A stretch of 64,000 nucleotides of DNA from Acidobacteriota bacterium (lineage in GTDB: Bacteria > Acidobacteriota > Blastocatellia > Pyrinomonadales > Pyrinomonadaceae), in the NCBI GenBank assembly GCA_019242475.1, contig JAFAVK010000023.1, positions 92,820 through 156,819 of the forward strand. The letters run 5' to 3'. Made by a program: the position numbers and the translations under genes. Positions 1-7,714 of the stretch are shown here, one piece after another. The first letter of the stretch is position 1; every line of letters begins with the position of its first letter. The notes under the pieces are model-generated. The model made no database searches. It was given only the letters and a program-made list of their open reading frames with translations, and was not told where the DNA came from.

Positions 1-903
1 GCCGGCGGCGGCGAGGCGCTCAAGCTCGGTGAGCCTGCGCGTCGTCTGGTACAGCTCAAGGTTGCGCTCTTCGAGCTGTTCGTTGCGCTCGGCCAGCTCG
101 GCGGTGGCCTCGCGGACGCGCCGTTCGAGCAGCAGCTTCTGCGCCTCGCGCTCGGCCGTCGCCTCGCGCAGGCGCCCGAGCATCCGGTTGAAGCCGCGCG
201 TGAGCGTGCCGATCTCGTCGCGCGCCGCCTCTTCCGCGTAGGCCGAGAGGTCGCCGGCCTCGACGCGCGCCATCGCGCCGAGCAGGCGGCCGACGGGGCG
301 GTTGACGAAGTGGCTGAAGAGGAGGAAGACGCCCGCCGTGATGGCGACGACGGCGAGCGGCGCGAGCAGGAGCGCCCCGCGCCCGTAGTCGAGCGCGATG
401 GAGGGCGCGCTGTCGAGCTTCTCGATGACCTCGACGGCGCCGCTCACGCGCCCGTCCTCGATGACGGGGGCGAAGACGCGGTAGAGCGAGTCGTCCGAGC
501 CGGCGGGGGCCGCCTCGACGACGCGCGTCTCCAGGCCGCTGCGCAGGGCCGCCTTGACCTCCTCGGGAATCTCCTCGGCCGCGGCGCTGCCCGCGGAGGC
601 GGCCACCTGCTGGAAGAGGCCGCCCGTCCGCTCCCAGACGCGCACGTTGACGGCGTCGGGGCGCGAGCCGTGGACGAGCGTGGCGAGGCGCGCGACCTCC
701 GCCGGGTCGCGCGGCCCGGGCATGCGGCCGAGGTGTTCGGCGAGGTTGTCGGCCTGGAGCTGCGCGAGCTGCTTCTGCTCCTCGCGCACGCGCTCGGCGA
801 ACCGCACGCTGACGAGGACGAGCAGCACGGCCAGCACGGCGAGCGTCACGGCCGAGGCCAGCAGCGCCGTCTTCGTGTGCAGCTTCAGCGGTCGCACGGG
901 CAT
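1..903 (-). CDS. Sensor histidine kinase, N-terminal part (cut by window edge)
   Basis: Translating the minus strand from the ATG at 903 gives 301 codons open to base 1. The protein has a membrane segment at about residues 12-32, an extracytoplasmic sensing region at 35-170, a second membrane segment at about 176-197, a HAMP domain at about 198-252 (containing VEAGDLS and DEIGTL), then a coiled coil ending LTELERLAAAG. That ending normally leads straight into the HisKA phospho-acceptor helix, which would lie beyond base 1. The family senses a periplasmic signal and phosphorylates a response regulator. No good Shine-Dalgarno precedes the ATG; a TTG nine codons upstream is possible. Kinase type is inferred because the catalytic part is not visible; an adenylate cyclase or phosphatase output cannot be excluded. 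Confidence 0.75.
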   Translation of the reverse strand, partial: MPVRPLKLHTKTALLASAVTLAVLAVLLVLVSVRFAERVREEQKQLAQLQADNLAEHLGRMPGPRDPAEVARLATLVHGSRPDAVNVRVWERTGGLFQQVAASAGSAAAEEIPEEVKAALRSGLETRVVEAAPAGSDDSLYRVFAPVIEDGRVSGAVEVIEKLDSAPSIALDYGRGALLLAPLAVVAITAGVFLLFSHFVNRPVGRLLGAMARVEAGDLSAYAEEAARDEIGTLTRGFNRMLGRLREATAEREAQKLLLERRVREATAELAERNEQLEERNLELYQTTRRLTELERLAAAG

Positions 904-940
904 AGGCGGAAAGTGGCGCAAGCGTTATGCCGCTATCATA

Positions 941-1105
941 GCAGTAGGCAGTAGGCAGATGGCAGTAGGCAGTTGAAGACAAACGCCTGCTGACTAAGGC
1001 GGCCTGAAAGAAGCGGAGGCGTCGAGTTGATGAATCTCGACGCCTCCGCTTCTTTCAGGCCGTCTATCTTTCCGAACTGCCTACTGCCATCTGCCTACTG
1101 CCTAC
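941..1105. repeat. Heptad-armed inverted repeat, GTAGGCA family, with inner perfect hairpin
   Basis: The left arm (944-974) is built of 7-bp units in the order GTAGGCA, GTAGGCA, GATGGCA, GTAGGCA. The right arm (1075-1105) is its reverse complement. Inside lies an independent perfect 27-bp inverted repeat (1000-1026 with 1036-1062, 9-nt loop). The element sits between two minus-strand genes, directly after the stop codon of the gene at 1110-3320, so it may act as a terminator or 3'-end stabiliser. The arms match the elements at 46220, 60908 and 63649; the inner hairpin does not. Confidence 0.85.
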
Positions 1106-1109
1106 TTCT

Positions 1110-3320
1110 TCACTCACTCACGCCCGAGGCGGCCTGCGCCGTGACGGCCTTGGGGTCGTAGGGCGTTTTGAGGTACTCCTTGGCGGCGCGCTGGGCGCCG
1201 TCGAAGTCGATGCCGGAATCGACCGCCTGCTCGTACTCGTGGACGGCGCGCGCGCGGTCGCCCATGCCGTCGTAGGCGTTGCCGCGCTTGATGCGCGCCC
1301 ACGCCTCGATCCAGGAGGGGCGCAGGTTGCCGTGCAGCGCCGCGTCGAAGTTGTCGAGCGCCTGCTGGTAGTTGCGCTGCTCCAGGAAGATGAGCCCGAG
1401 GTTGTAGTAGACCCACGAGTTCGACTTGTCGAGCTTGAGCGCCTCCTCCAACTGCCGCTGCGCTTCGAGGTACTGCCCGTCGCGGAACAGCTCGAGGCCG
1501 CGCCGCGCGACGATGGAGATGCGCAGCTCCTCGGACGAGCGCAGCAGCTTGTTGTTCGGATCGACGATGACCTCCAAGGGCTTGCCCTTGACCTCGAAGT
1601 CGAAGTCCTCGCTGCGGTCGGCGACGAAGACGGTCGTCTCGGCGTCGTCGCCCTCGGCGCGGAGTTGCAGCTCGACCGGCATGCGCAGGTTATCGACGTT
1701 CTGCTTGATGGTGCCGCGCGCGCGGAACTTGTTCGTGCGCGTGCGGATGATCTGGTAGTCCACGGTGAACTCGGGGACGCCCGTGCCCTCGACCCAGCGC
1801 GCGAAGAAGTAGCGCATGTTCTCGCCGGCCACCGCCGTGGTCAGCTTCTCGAAGTCGTCGATGGAGGCGTTCTTGCCGCGGAACTCCGTCGCGTAGCGCT
1901 TCAGAAGGTCGTCGAACTTCGACGGGCGGATCGTCTCGCGCAGCATCCGGAAGACCATCGCGCCCTTGTAGAAGACGACGGCCTGATACGCCGCCGACTG
2001 GTCGTCGAGCGTCGAGGGCGCGCGGGCGATTGAGGCGGCCTGCTCGAACATGAGCGCGCGCTCAAGCATGTCGCGCTGCGCCGTGTCGAGCGCCCCGCCC
2101 GAGAGCTTGCCCTCGCGGAAGGCGAAGCTGCTCCACTCGGCCAGACCCTGCGAGAGCCAGGCGTCGTCGAACGACTTCAGGCCGACGGTCAGGCCCCACC
2201 ACTGGTAAGCGACCTCGCGCAGCATCCGCTCGTCCAGAGACGCCTGGCGGCCGGGCGTGAAGAAGCGGGGCGAGAGGAACTCGATGCCGGGCGCGGCGTA
2301 GGCGTCGAGGCTCGCGTCGTCAATCTGGACGACCTGGAGGCGCGGGCCGAAGGCCGACGGCCCGTACTTCTGCGTGTAGAACTGCATGGCCTCGCCGACG
2401 AGCTGCGCGTAGGGCTCGACGAGGCCCTCGCTGCCGGGCTGGACGTAGAACGTCAGCTCGTAGCCGCCGATCTTGAGCGTGCGCGTGACGAAGCGGCCGA
2501 CGGCGAAGCTGCCGACCAGGCTAGGCTGGTGCGTGACGAAGCGGTAGCTGCGCAGCCCCGCCGTCTGGCTCCCGGCGCGGGCGGGCGCCGTGCGCGTCGC
2601 CGTGTCGCCGGCCGGCGGGAGGAACTGCGCGCCAGACGCTTGCACGACCGACTCGTCGCTCAGGCCGGCGACGGTGTAGCCTTCGGGGACGCTGATGGTG
2701 ATGTCGGAGGTGGCGCGGTCGGCGGCGTACTCGTGGAAGGGGAACCAGCGCGCCGCGTACAAGAGGTAAGAAAGGTCGGAGCCGACGTAGGCGAGGCGCT
2801 TCGTGAGGAGCGGCCCGCCCTCGGGCGTGACGAGCGCGCCCGACCAGCGGAACCGGAGCGTCTGCTGCTGGCCCGCGGGGACGACCTCGCCGAGGTCTAC
2901 GCGGACGAACGGCCCGATGGTCTCAAGCCCCGCCTGATCCTGCACGACGTTCGTCAAGACCTTCCCGTTGCGCTCGACCGACTCGACCTTGAGCGAGCCG
3001 TTCAGCTCGAAGACGACCGAGCGCGTGTTGTCGAGCGGGGTGAAGGTCACGTCGGCCGTGGCGGTCAGGAGGTGCTGCGCGGGGTTCAGCTCGGCGATGA
3101 TGCGGTAGTTGCTCACGTCGAAGCGCGCGCGCTGGCCCGGGGCGAGCGGCGTCTCGGCGATGGTCTGCACGGGCGCGGGCGTGGGCGCGGGGGTCGGGGT
3201 GGGCTTGGCCTGCGCGGCGGGCCTCTTCTGGGCGGCGCCGCGCGCCGTCTGCGCCGCGGCGAGCGCCGGGACGGCGAGCAGCGCCACGGTCAAAAGGGCG
3301 TGGTGAAAGAGTCTCTTCAT
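1110..3320 (-). CDS. Secreted M1-peptidase-like protein with C-terminal TPR, catalytic residues lost
   Basis: The 736-residue protein starts at the ATG at 3320, chosen because it opens a clear signal peptide (MKRLFHHALL then a hydrophobic stretch ending AAAQT). Upstream in-frame codons look non-coding. A Pro/Thr-rich linker (38-55) is followed by an M1 aminopeptidase-like fold (about 60-520). In active M1 enzymes HEXXH precedes QWWG; here that stretch reads REVAY (368-372). The usual WLNEGFA glutamate is Gln (WLSQGLAE, 388-395). Both zinc histidines and the third ligand are therefore missing, so peptidase activity is unlikely. TPR-like helices fill about 605-710. A likely role is periplasmic binding or scaffolding, but this is inferred. 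A similar degenerate protein lies at 29885-31672. Confidence 0.75.
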   Translation of the reverse strand: MKRLFHHALLTVALLAVPALAAAQTARGAAQKRPAAQAKPTPTPAPTPAPVQTIAETPLAPGQRARFDVSNYRIIAELNPAQHLLTATADVTFTPLDNTRSVVFELNGSLKVESVERNGKVLTNVVQDQAGLETIGPFVRVDLGEVVPAGQQQTLRFRWSGALVTPEGGPLLTKRLAYVGSDLSYLLYAARWFPFHEYAADRATSDITISVPEGYTVAGLSDESVVQASGAQFLPPAGDTATRTAPARAGSQTAGLRSYRFVTHQPSLVGSFAVGRFVTRTLKIGGYELTFYVQPGSEGLVEPYAQLVGEAMQFYTQKYGPSAFGPRLQVVQIDDASLDAYAAPGIEFLSPRFFTPGRQASLDERMLREVAYQWWGLTVGLKSFDDAWLSQGLAEWSSFAFREGKLSGGALDTAQRDMLERALMFEQAASIARAPSTLDDQSAAYQAVVFYKGAMVFRMLRETIRPSKFDDLLKRYATEFRGKNASIDDFEKLTTAVAGENMRYFFARWVEGTGVPEFTVDYQIIRTRTNKFRARGTIKQNVDNLRMPVELQLRAEGDDAETTVFVADRSEDFDFEVKGKPLEVIVDPNNKLLRSSEELRISIVARRGLELFRDGQYLEAQRQLEEALKLDKSNSWVYYNLGLIFLEQRNYQQALDNFDAALHGNLRPSWIEAWARIKRGNAYDGMGDRARAVHEYEQAVDSGIDFDGAQRAAKEYLKTPYDPKAVTAQAASGVSE

Positions 3321-3506
3321 CGTCTGATCTTCCTGCCGAATGAGTCGCCGATTGTGCTTTACGAAAACGATACGCCGTGCGGCCGTCTCTGACAACTTTT
3401 TACGCGCGTCCGCGAGGAGAAGCACGCCAAAAACGGGCGGTTCTGCTATTACGACAAGCGTTTGGATGTTCCCCCCGGCCGCACCGTTGTACGCGCCCGC
3501 CCTCGC

Positions 3507-3536
3507 TTGACAGCCCGCGCCGGCCACCCCCATCCT
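3507..3536 (+). promoter_or_regulatory. Weak promoter candidate for the thioesterase
   Basis: A perfect TTGACA (3507-3512) is followed after 18 bp by CATCCT (3531-3536), a poor -10. The predicted start site falls at about the ATG at 3543, which has no ribosome-binding site, so a leaderless transcript is possible. Confidence 0.3.
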
Positions 3537-3542
3537 GCGTTC

Positions 3543-3965
3543 ATGAACTCGTACGGCGACCCCGCCATCCGCATCACGCTGCTGCCGCGCGACACGAACC
3601 CGCAGGGGACGATTTTCGGCGGCATCATCCTCAGCTACATCGACATCGCCGGGGCGGTCGAGGCGCACCGCCGCACCGGCGTCGAGCGCTTCGTCACCGT
3701 CGCCATGCGCGAGGTCATCTTCCACCAGCCCGTCTACGTCGGCGACCTCGTCAGCTTCTACGCGCAGACCTTAAAAATCGGCACGACCTCCATCACCGTC
3801 CGCGTCATCGTCGAGGCCGAGCGCTACGGCGGCACGTCGGAAAGAATAAAAGTCACCGAGGCCGAGGCCGTCTACGTCGCCGTGGACGCCAACCGCCGCA
3901 AGATGCGGATAGCGAAAGAGCACGTCAAAAATCCGGAAGAGGTAGGGATGCACGAGACCTCTTGA
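3543..3965 (+). CDS. Acyl-CoA thioesterase, hotdog fold (YciA/BACH-like)
   Basis: The 140-residue protein matches hotdog acyl-CoA thioesterases in length and pattern: [19 protein letters not shown] carries the family's N-terminal Asn-x-x-Gly-x-x-Phe-Gly-Gly signature, and the [18 protein letters not shown] segment forms the central strand with the expected His and Asp. These enzymes hydrolyse acyl-CoA esters to fatty acid and CoA in the cytoplasm. The ATG at 3543 was chosen because the protein similarity begins there. It lacks a Shine-Dalgarno and lies 6 nt after a weak -10, so the mRNA may be leaderless. The stop codon lies inside a small palindrome (3953-3972). It is divergent from the M1-like gene and is probably a single-gene unit. 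Confidence 0.85.
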   Translation: MNSYGDPAIRITLLPRDTNPQGTIFGGIILSYIDIAGAVEAHRRTGVERFVTVAMREVIFHQPVYVGDLVSFYAQTLKIGTTSITVRVIVEAERYGGTSERIKVTEAEAVYVAVDANRRKMRIAKEHVKNPEEVGMHETS

Positions 3966-3972
3966 GGTCTCG
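3953..3972. terminator. Short palindrome at the thioesterase stop codon
   Basis: A 9-bp perfect stem with a TT loop (CGAGACCTC / GAGGTCTCG) contains the TGA stop of the thioesterase. It lies 5 bp upstream of the -35 of the next operon. It has no T-tract, so it is at best a weak or Rho-assisted terminator. Confidence 0.4.
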
Positions 3973-3977
3973 CCATC

Positions 3978-4007
3978 TTGACTCGCCTTCGAACCCCTCT
4001 TTAGAAT
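3978..4007 (+). promoter_or_regulatory. Sigma-70 promoter of the metal/selenoprotein operon
   Basis: TTGACT (3978-3983) and TAGAAT (4002-4007) are separated by 18 bp, each a 5/6 match to consensus. The first start codon of the operon, GTG at 4015, begins 8 nt after the -10, so the transcript is likely leaderless or nearly so. Confidence 0.6.
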
Positions 4008-4014
4008 CGCTCCC

Positions 4015-4404
4015 GTGGTGGCGAAGTGGCTGACATCTCTGTTCCTGCTCGCAGCGCTCGGCGTCGGCGCCGTCGCGGGGATGCCGCTGCATTCGGGCGA
4101 GCACGAATGCCACATGCCGCGGATGAAGGGCGGCATGGACTGCTGCGCGAAAGCGCACGCGCGACAGAACACGCCGGGGGTCGCGGCGGCGCGACTCTGC
4201 TGCGCCCTTAACTGCGCGTCGCCGGGTACGACGCCGGCGGGCACACGGCTCCGCCTCGCGCCGCTCGCCGTCAACGCTCCGCGTCCTGCAACTTTCCAGA
4301 CGCCCTCTGTCGCCCTCAGCTCGACACTTCGTTACGGCCTCTTGACGGGGCATCCGCAACACTCTCCGCCCGCCTACATCCGGCATCTCGCACTCCTGAT
4401 TTAA
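4015..4404 (+). CDS. Small secreted Cys/His/Met-rich protein, probable metal binding
   Basis: The 129-residue protein starts at GTG 4015 (GTG 4018 is also possible), has no ribosome-binding site and sits just below a good promoter. Residues 1-22 form a signal peptide or membrane segment. The following stretch is dense in soft-metal ligands: HSGEHECHMPRMKGGMDCC, then CC and NC further on (CCAKAH, LCCALNC). The C-terminal half is Pro/Ala-rich with no recognisable domain. I recognise no family. Its position immediately upstream of the HMA-domain gene and a TlpA thioredoxin suggests handling of copper, mercury or a similar thiophilic metal outside the cytoplasm. Function is inferred from composition and context. 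Confidence 0.6.
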   Translation: MVAKWLTSLFLLAALGVGAVAGMPLHSGEHECHMPRMKGGMDCCAKAHARQNTPGVAAARLCCALNCASPGTTPAGTRLRLAPLAVNAPRPATFQTPSVALSSTLRYGLLTGHPQHSPPAYIRHLALLI

Positions 4405-4488
4405 GAACCTCCGGGCCGTGGTGTGCCTTTTCGGCGGAGCCTCGTCCGCCGTCCGGTAATTTTTTGTCTCCAACTCGGGGGTGATGAA

Positions 4489-5961
4489 ATGCGAAGAAAG
4501 CTGTCTCTGATTTCGCTCGGCCTGGTGCTGCTCTTCGGCGGCGCCGCGAACTCGAAGGCCGAGGTCAGGCGGGTGCAGATGCACATCGCGGGCTACCTGT
4601 GCGGGAATTGAGTCTTCAACATCCAGAAGGCCGTGAGCCGTCTGAGCTACGCACCGAAGCTGAAAGAGATTCAAGTCACGGACATTAAGAAGGGGCTCGG
4701 CGTCTTCACGCCGCAGCCCGACAAGCAGGTCTCCTTCGCCGCGCTCAAGGAGGCTTTGAAGAAGGCCGGGTACACGCTCGACTCGGCGGAAGTCACAGTC
4801 GCGGGGAGGTTGGAGCGCGACGGTCAGACCTGGCGGCTCGTCGCCGCGCCGTCCGGCCAGCGCTTTGCGCTCGAAGGGCGGGACGTGGGGCGGATGCTTG
4901 CCGACGCCGCTTCCGGCGACCAGTTGGAGGTCGTCGGGGACTGGAAGACCGAAGGCTCGGGCACTTCCGCGCGTGAAGTCATCACGCCGCGGGAGGCGAA
5001 GAAAGTAGGCGGCACAGCAAAGGCAACGGCGGCCCGCATGCAGCCCGCCGCTGCGGACGGCGTGAGGTTCGAGCAGGCGAGTTTTACGTACGCCTTTGCC
5101 GCCTCAGAAAGTTCTCCTCCGGCCGTGACGTTACCGTTCGCGCCGATACGCGTGACGAGTCCGGGGCTGACCGTCTACAAGGGGGGCGCGGTTGTGCCGC
5201 GCCTCTACCTCGTCAAGCAGCACCTGGGCGGCCTGGAAGTGAGCCGGCAGCTACTCGACGTCAGCGTCTCTTACACGCCTTCGCAGAGGGTTCAGCTTGA
5301 GGCGGAGGTGCCGCTCTCGCGCACGGCGTACGACGGCGACGCGGGCTCCGGCTCGGGCTCGGGCGCGGGCAACGTGACGGTCTGGGGCAAGTACCGCTTC
5401 TACCGGACGGTGAAGACTTACGGCGACAGGCAGGCCGCCGTGCGCCTCGGGTTGGAGCTGCCCACGGGTCAGAAGGGCGCGCCGGGCGCACGAAGACTTA
5501 AAGCACCGGAGTTCGTCCGCCAGCAGCTCTCGCCGGTCAACGGCGGGCTGTCGCCGCACTTCGACGTGGCCTTCTCGCAGGCCGGCGGGCGATTCATCTT
5601 CGGCGGCAACGCCGAAGGAATCTTGCGCTCGGAGCGCGCGGGGTATCGCCTGGGGCACGAGGTGAGGGTCAGCACGGACGCGGAGTACGTCCTGCTCCCG
5701 CGCAAATACCCGACGCCGGGCAAGGAGTTGTTCGCAATCCTCGAAACGACCTTCGTGCACCGCGGGACGGGGCACAGCGGGGGCCAGGAGGTGGCGGGAA
5801 GTAACTCGACGGAGTATTACCTCGCGCCCGGCTTACAGTACGCGGCCGCCCCGCAGTTCGTGGTCGAGGGCAGCTACCAGTTCCCGGTCGTCCGCAACAC
5901 GGGGCCGCAGGTGCTCCGCACCGACCGCAGCCTCCTGCTCGGCGTCCGGTATCTTTTCTGA
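4489..5961 (+). CDS. Probable selenoprotein: HMA domain with CxxU fused to an outer-membrane beta-barrel
   Basis: One reading frame runs from ATG 4489 to TGA 5961, interrupted only by TGA at 4609-4611. Read through, it gives 490 residues. Residues 1-25 are a signal peptide. About 28-100 fit a heavy-metal-associated (HMA) fold: strand VQMHIAG, the motif Cys38-Gly-Asn-TGA41, helix VFNIQKAVSRL, and a final KKAGYTL. The TGA falls exactly on the second cysteine of the HMA CxxC, as expected for selenocysteine (CxxU). After a linker with a small OB-like region (100-175), residues of about 190-490 form a beta-barrel of the phenol-degradation/transport OMP type, ending in Phe. The next start after the TGA (GTG 4633) would lack both signal peptide and motif. 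A candidate SECIS hairpin follows the TGA. Alternatives are a real nonsense mutation or a sequencing error. No sel genes lie in the window. Confidence 0.75.
4624..4644 (+). promoter_or_regulatory. Candidate bacterial SECIS hairpin
   Basis: Starting 12 nt after the in-frame TGA, CAGA (4624-4627) pairs with TCTG (4641-4644) and GGC (4629-4631) with GCC (4637-4639), across one A/G mismatch. The 5-nt loop is CGTGA. The loop begins 20 nt after the TGA and has G at its second position, as I recall for bacterial SECIS elements that recruit SelB. The stem is short (4+3 bp), so support is moderate. Confidence 0.45.
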
Positions 5962-5970
5962 GGGCTTGGC

Positions 5971-6450
5971 ATGAGACGGATAGTTCAGGCCGCCGCACTG
6001 TTGTTAGCCACGATCGTCGCGCACGCTCAAGAGGCGCGGAGAGCCCCGGCCCTCGCCCTCAGAGACATTCGGGGTCGGAGCATCCGGCTCGTTGACTACA
6101 AGGGCAGGGTGGTACTCCTGAACTTCTGGGCGACCTGGTGTCCCCCCTGCCGCGCCGAAGTCCCCGACCTGGTAAAGGCGCAGCGCCTTTACGCGAAGCG
6201 AGGGCTACAGGTCGTCGGGGTGACTTACCCGCCGGAGACGCCGAGGGCGGTGCGGCGGTTCGTCAGAAGACTCGGCGTGAACTACCCCGTGGCGCTCGGC
6301 ACGAAAGAGACCAGGGCGCTCTTCGACAAGGGCGAGACGCTGCCGCTCACGGTCGTCATCGACCGCGACGGGAACGTCCGGGACGTAATCGAGGGGATAC
6401 TCCTGCCGGAGGAGTTCGAGCAGAAGGTTCTGCCGCTCTTAACGCCTTAG
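5971..6450 (+). CDS. TlpA/ResA-like periplasmic thioredoxin
   Basis: The 159-residue protein has a signal peptide (1-20) and a TlpA-type thioredoxin fold with the active site WATWCPPC (Cys57, Cys60), a cis-Pro region (GETLPLTVVID) and the usual AhpC/TSA-Redoxin start (APALALRDIRG). Such proteins reduce disulfides in exported or haem/copper proteins. It begins 9 nt after the HMA-barrel stop codon, so the two are almost certainly cotranscribed. A thiol reductant next to a CxxU or CxxC metal-binding domain is a natural redox partner; that partnership is inferred. Its stop overlaps the convergent transferase gene by 3 bp. Confidence 0.85.
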   Translation: MRRIVQAAALLLATIVAHAQEARRAPALALRDIRGRSIRLVDYKGRVVLLNFWATWCPPCRAEVPDLVKAQRLYAKRGLQVVGVTYPPETPRAVRRFVRRLGVNYPVALGTKETRALFDKGETLPLTVVIDRDGNVRDVIEGILLPEEFEQKVLPLLTP

Positions 6451-7094
6451 CGCGGGAGCCAGCGACCGCGCCAGTCGTACTCTTCGAGGCCGGCGAAGTT
6501 CTTCTTGTAGTCGTAGGGCGAGGGCTCGCGGGACGCGTAGCCGGGGTAGTAGTAGAGACAGCCGAGGCGCCGCGAGAGTTCGACGGCGAGCAGGATGGTG
6601 TAGACGCCGAGGCTGCGGCGTGACTCCGAGGGGTCGAACATCGAGTAGACCGAAGAGGTCGCGCGGCCCCCGATGTCCAAGAAGTGCGCGGCGACGAGGC
6701 GGGCGCCCGCGTAGACGCGAATCGTCTCGTTACGGCACGGCACCTCGGCCGGCGCGTGCGGCGAGATGAAGTCGTGGAGCGAGTCGGGCACGTCCGTGCG
6801 GAAGCGCCGGCGGTGCGCCTCGAACATCTCGAACGTCGCGGCGTCGGGCGCGGTCGGCCCGACCTCGACCCGCAAGTCCCGGTTGCGCGCCAGCACCCGC
6901 CGCTGGCTGCGCGCCGGTTGAAAGCGCGCGAGTTCCATCCGCAGCGGCGTGATTGTCAGACGCCGCCTCCCGTGCAGCCAGCGCCGGTAGCGGAAGAAGA
7001 TCGGCCCGAAGTGCCGCCACCCCTCCGCCCACAACTCGTCCATGCGCCCGGGCGGCGCGCTCCAGCAGAGGAAATACTCTTCCTGCGAAGACAT
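6447..7094 (-). CDS. Arginyl/leucyl-tRNA-protein transferase family (Bpt/ATE-like)
   Basis: The 215-residue protein resembles the aminoacyl-tRNA-protein transferase family: an N-terminal EYFLCWSAPP, the GNAT-like core, and a C-terminal LGCLYYYPGYASREPSPYDYK with a terminal EYDW. In bacteria Bpt adds Leu to N-terminal Asp/Glu so that ClpS/ClpAP degrades the protein; eukaryotic ATE adds Arg. It is shorter than typical Bpt proteins (about 240) and the N-terminal Cys-rich segment is reduced, so substrate choice is uncertain. It is convergent with the TlpA gene (3-bp overlap). A TGATGAR palindrome lies just upstream. Confidence 0.65.
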   Translation of the reverse strand: MSSQEEYFLCWSAPPGRMDELWAEGWRHFGPIFFRYRRWLHGRRRLTITPLRMELARFQPARSQRRVLARNRDLRVEVGPTAPDAATFEMFEAHRRRFRTDVPDSLHDFISPHAPAEVPCRNETIRVYAGARLVAAHFLDIGGRATSSVYSMFDPSESRRSLGVYTILLAVELSRRLGCLYYYPGYASREPSPYDYKKNFAGLEEYDWRGRWLPR

Positions 7095-7103
7095 TGTTGG
7101 AAA

Positions 7104-7179
7104 TGATGAATGATGAGTGATGAATGATGAATTAAAGGCAAGTGGCTTTCATTCATCATTCATCACTCATCATTCATCA
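7104..7179. repeat. Heptad-armed inverted repeat, TGATGAR family
   Basis: The arms (7104-7132 and 7151-7179) are perfect reverse complements, 29 bp, made of TGATGAA/TGATGAG units in the order A-G-A-A. The loop contains AAGGCAAGTGGCTTTC, closely resembling the loop of the element at 39480. It abuts the stop codon of the TPR gene at 7181 and lies upstream of the transferase gene. Confidence 0.85.
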
Positions 7180-7180
7180 T

Positions 7181-7699
7181 TTAATTCAGTCTCGCCTGCA
7201 CGCGGCGCAGCGCCTTCGCGGCCTGCGTGAAGCCGGGCTCCTCTTCGAGGGCGAGGCCGTAGTGGCGCGCGGCGTCGAGCGGGCGGTGGCGCTGCTCGTA
7301 GACGCGCCCGAGGTTGAAGTGCGGGAAGGCGTAGGACTCGTAGCGCGGGGCGAGGAGGGCGCGGCGGAACCAGCGCACGCACGTCCAGAGGTCGCCCTGC
7401 GCGATGAGGTAGCTGCCGATGTCGTTGTAGGGGTTGCCGAAGGTGGCGTCCACGCGGATGGCCGCGAGGCACTCGTCGATGGCCTCCGTGTAGCGCCCTT
7501 CGAAGCTGTAGACCCACCCCAAGAAGGTGTGCGCCTCCGCCGTCGGGTAGGTCTCAATCGAACGCCGGTACAGCTCGACCGCCTCCTCGTACCTCTTCTC
7601 CGACTGCGCCTCGTACGCGCGCCGGAACAGCTCGACCGCGCGCCGGCGCGGCTCTTCCGTCCTCGTCGAATCATCTTCCTCGTAGAACATAAAACTCAC
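7181..7699 (-). CDS. TPR-repeat protein
   Basis: The 172-residue protein has about four tandem TPR helix pairs (for example EAQSEKRYEEAVELYRRSIE and LGRVYEQRHRPLDAARHYGL). No signal peptide or enzyme domain is present, so it is probably a cytoplasmic protein-interaction scaffold. The start may be the fourth codon (second Met). It is followed within a base by a TGATGAR palindrome. The gene upstream on the same strand is the 5'-nucleotidase, whose stop is 15 bp away, so the two may be cotranscribed. Partner proteins are unknown. Confidence 0.8.
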   Translation of the reverse strand: MSFMFYEEDDSTRTEEPRRRAVELFRRAYEAQSEKRYEEAVELYRRSIETYPTAEAHTFLGWVYSFEGRYTEAIDECLAAIRVDATFGNPYNDIGSYLIAQGDLWTCVRWFRRALLAPRYESYAFPHFNLGRVYEQRHRPLDAARHYGLALEEEPGFTQAAKALRRVQARLN

Positions 7700-7714
7700 C
7701 GCCTTGAAACAGAC

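Noticed and set aside
941..1105. CRISPR array
   Set aside because: The short repeated words are 7 bp, occur without spacers and form inverted arms; no cas genes are present.
4423..4611. A separate 62-codon gene ending at the TGA, with a second gene starting at GTG 4633
   Set aside because: The two pieces are in the same frame and together complete one HMA domain, with TGA at the motif cysteine. Splitting would leave a signal peptide alone and a barrel without export signal.
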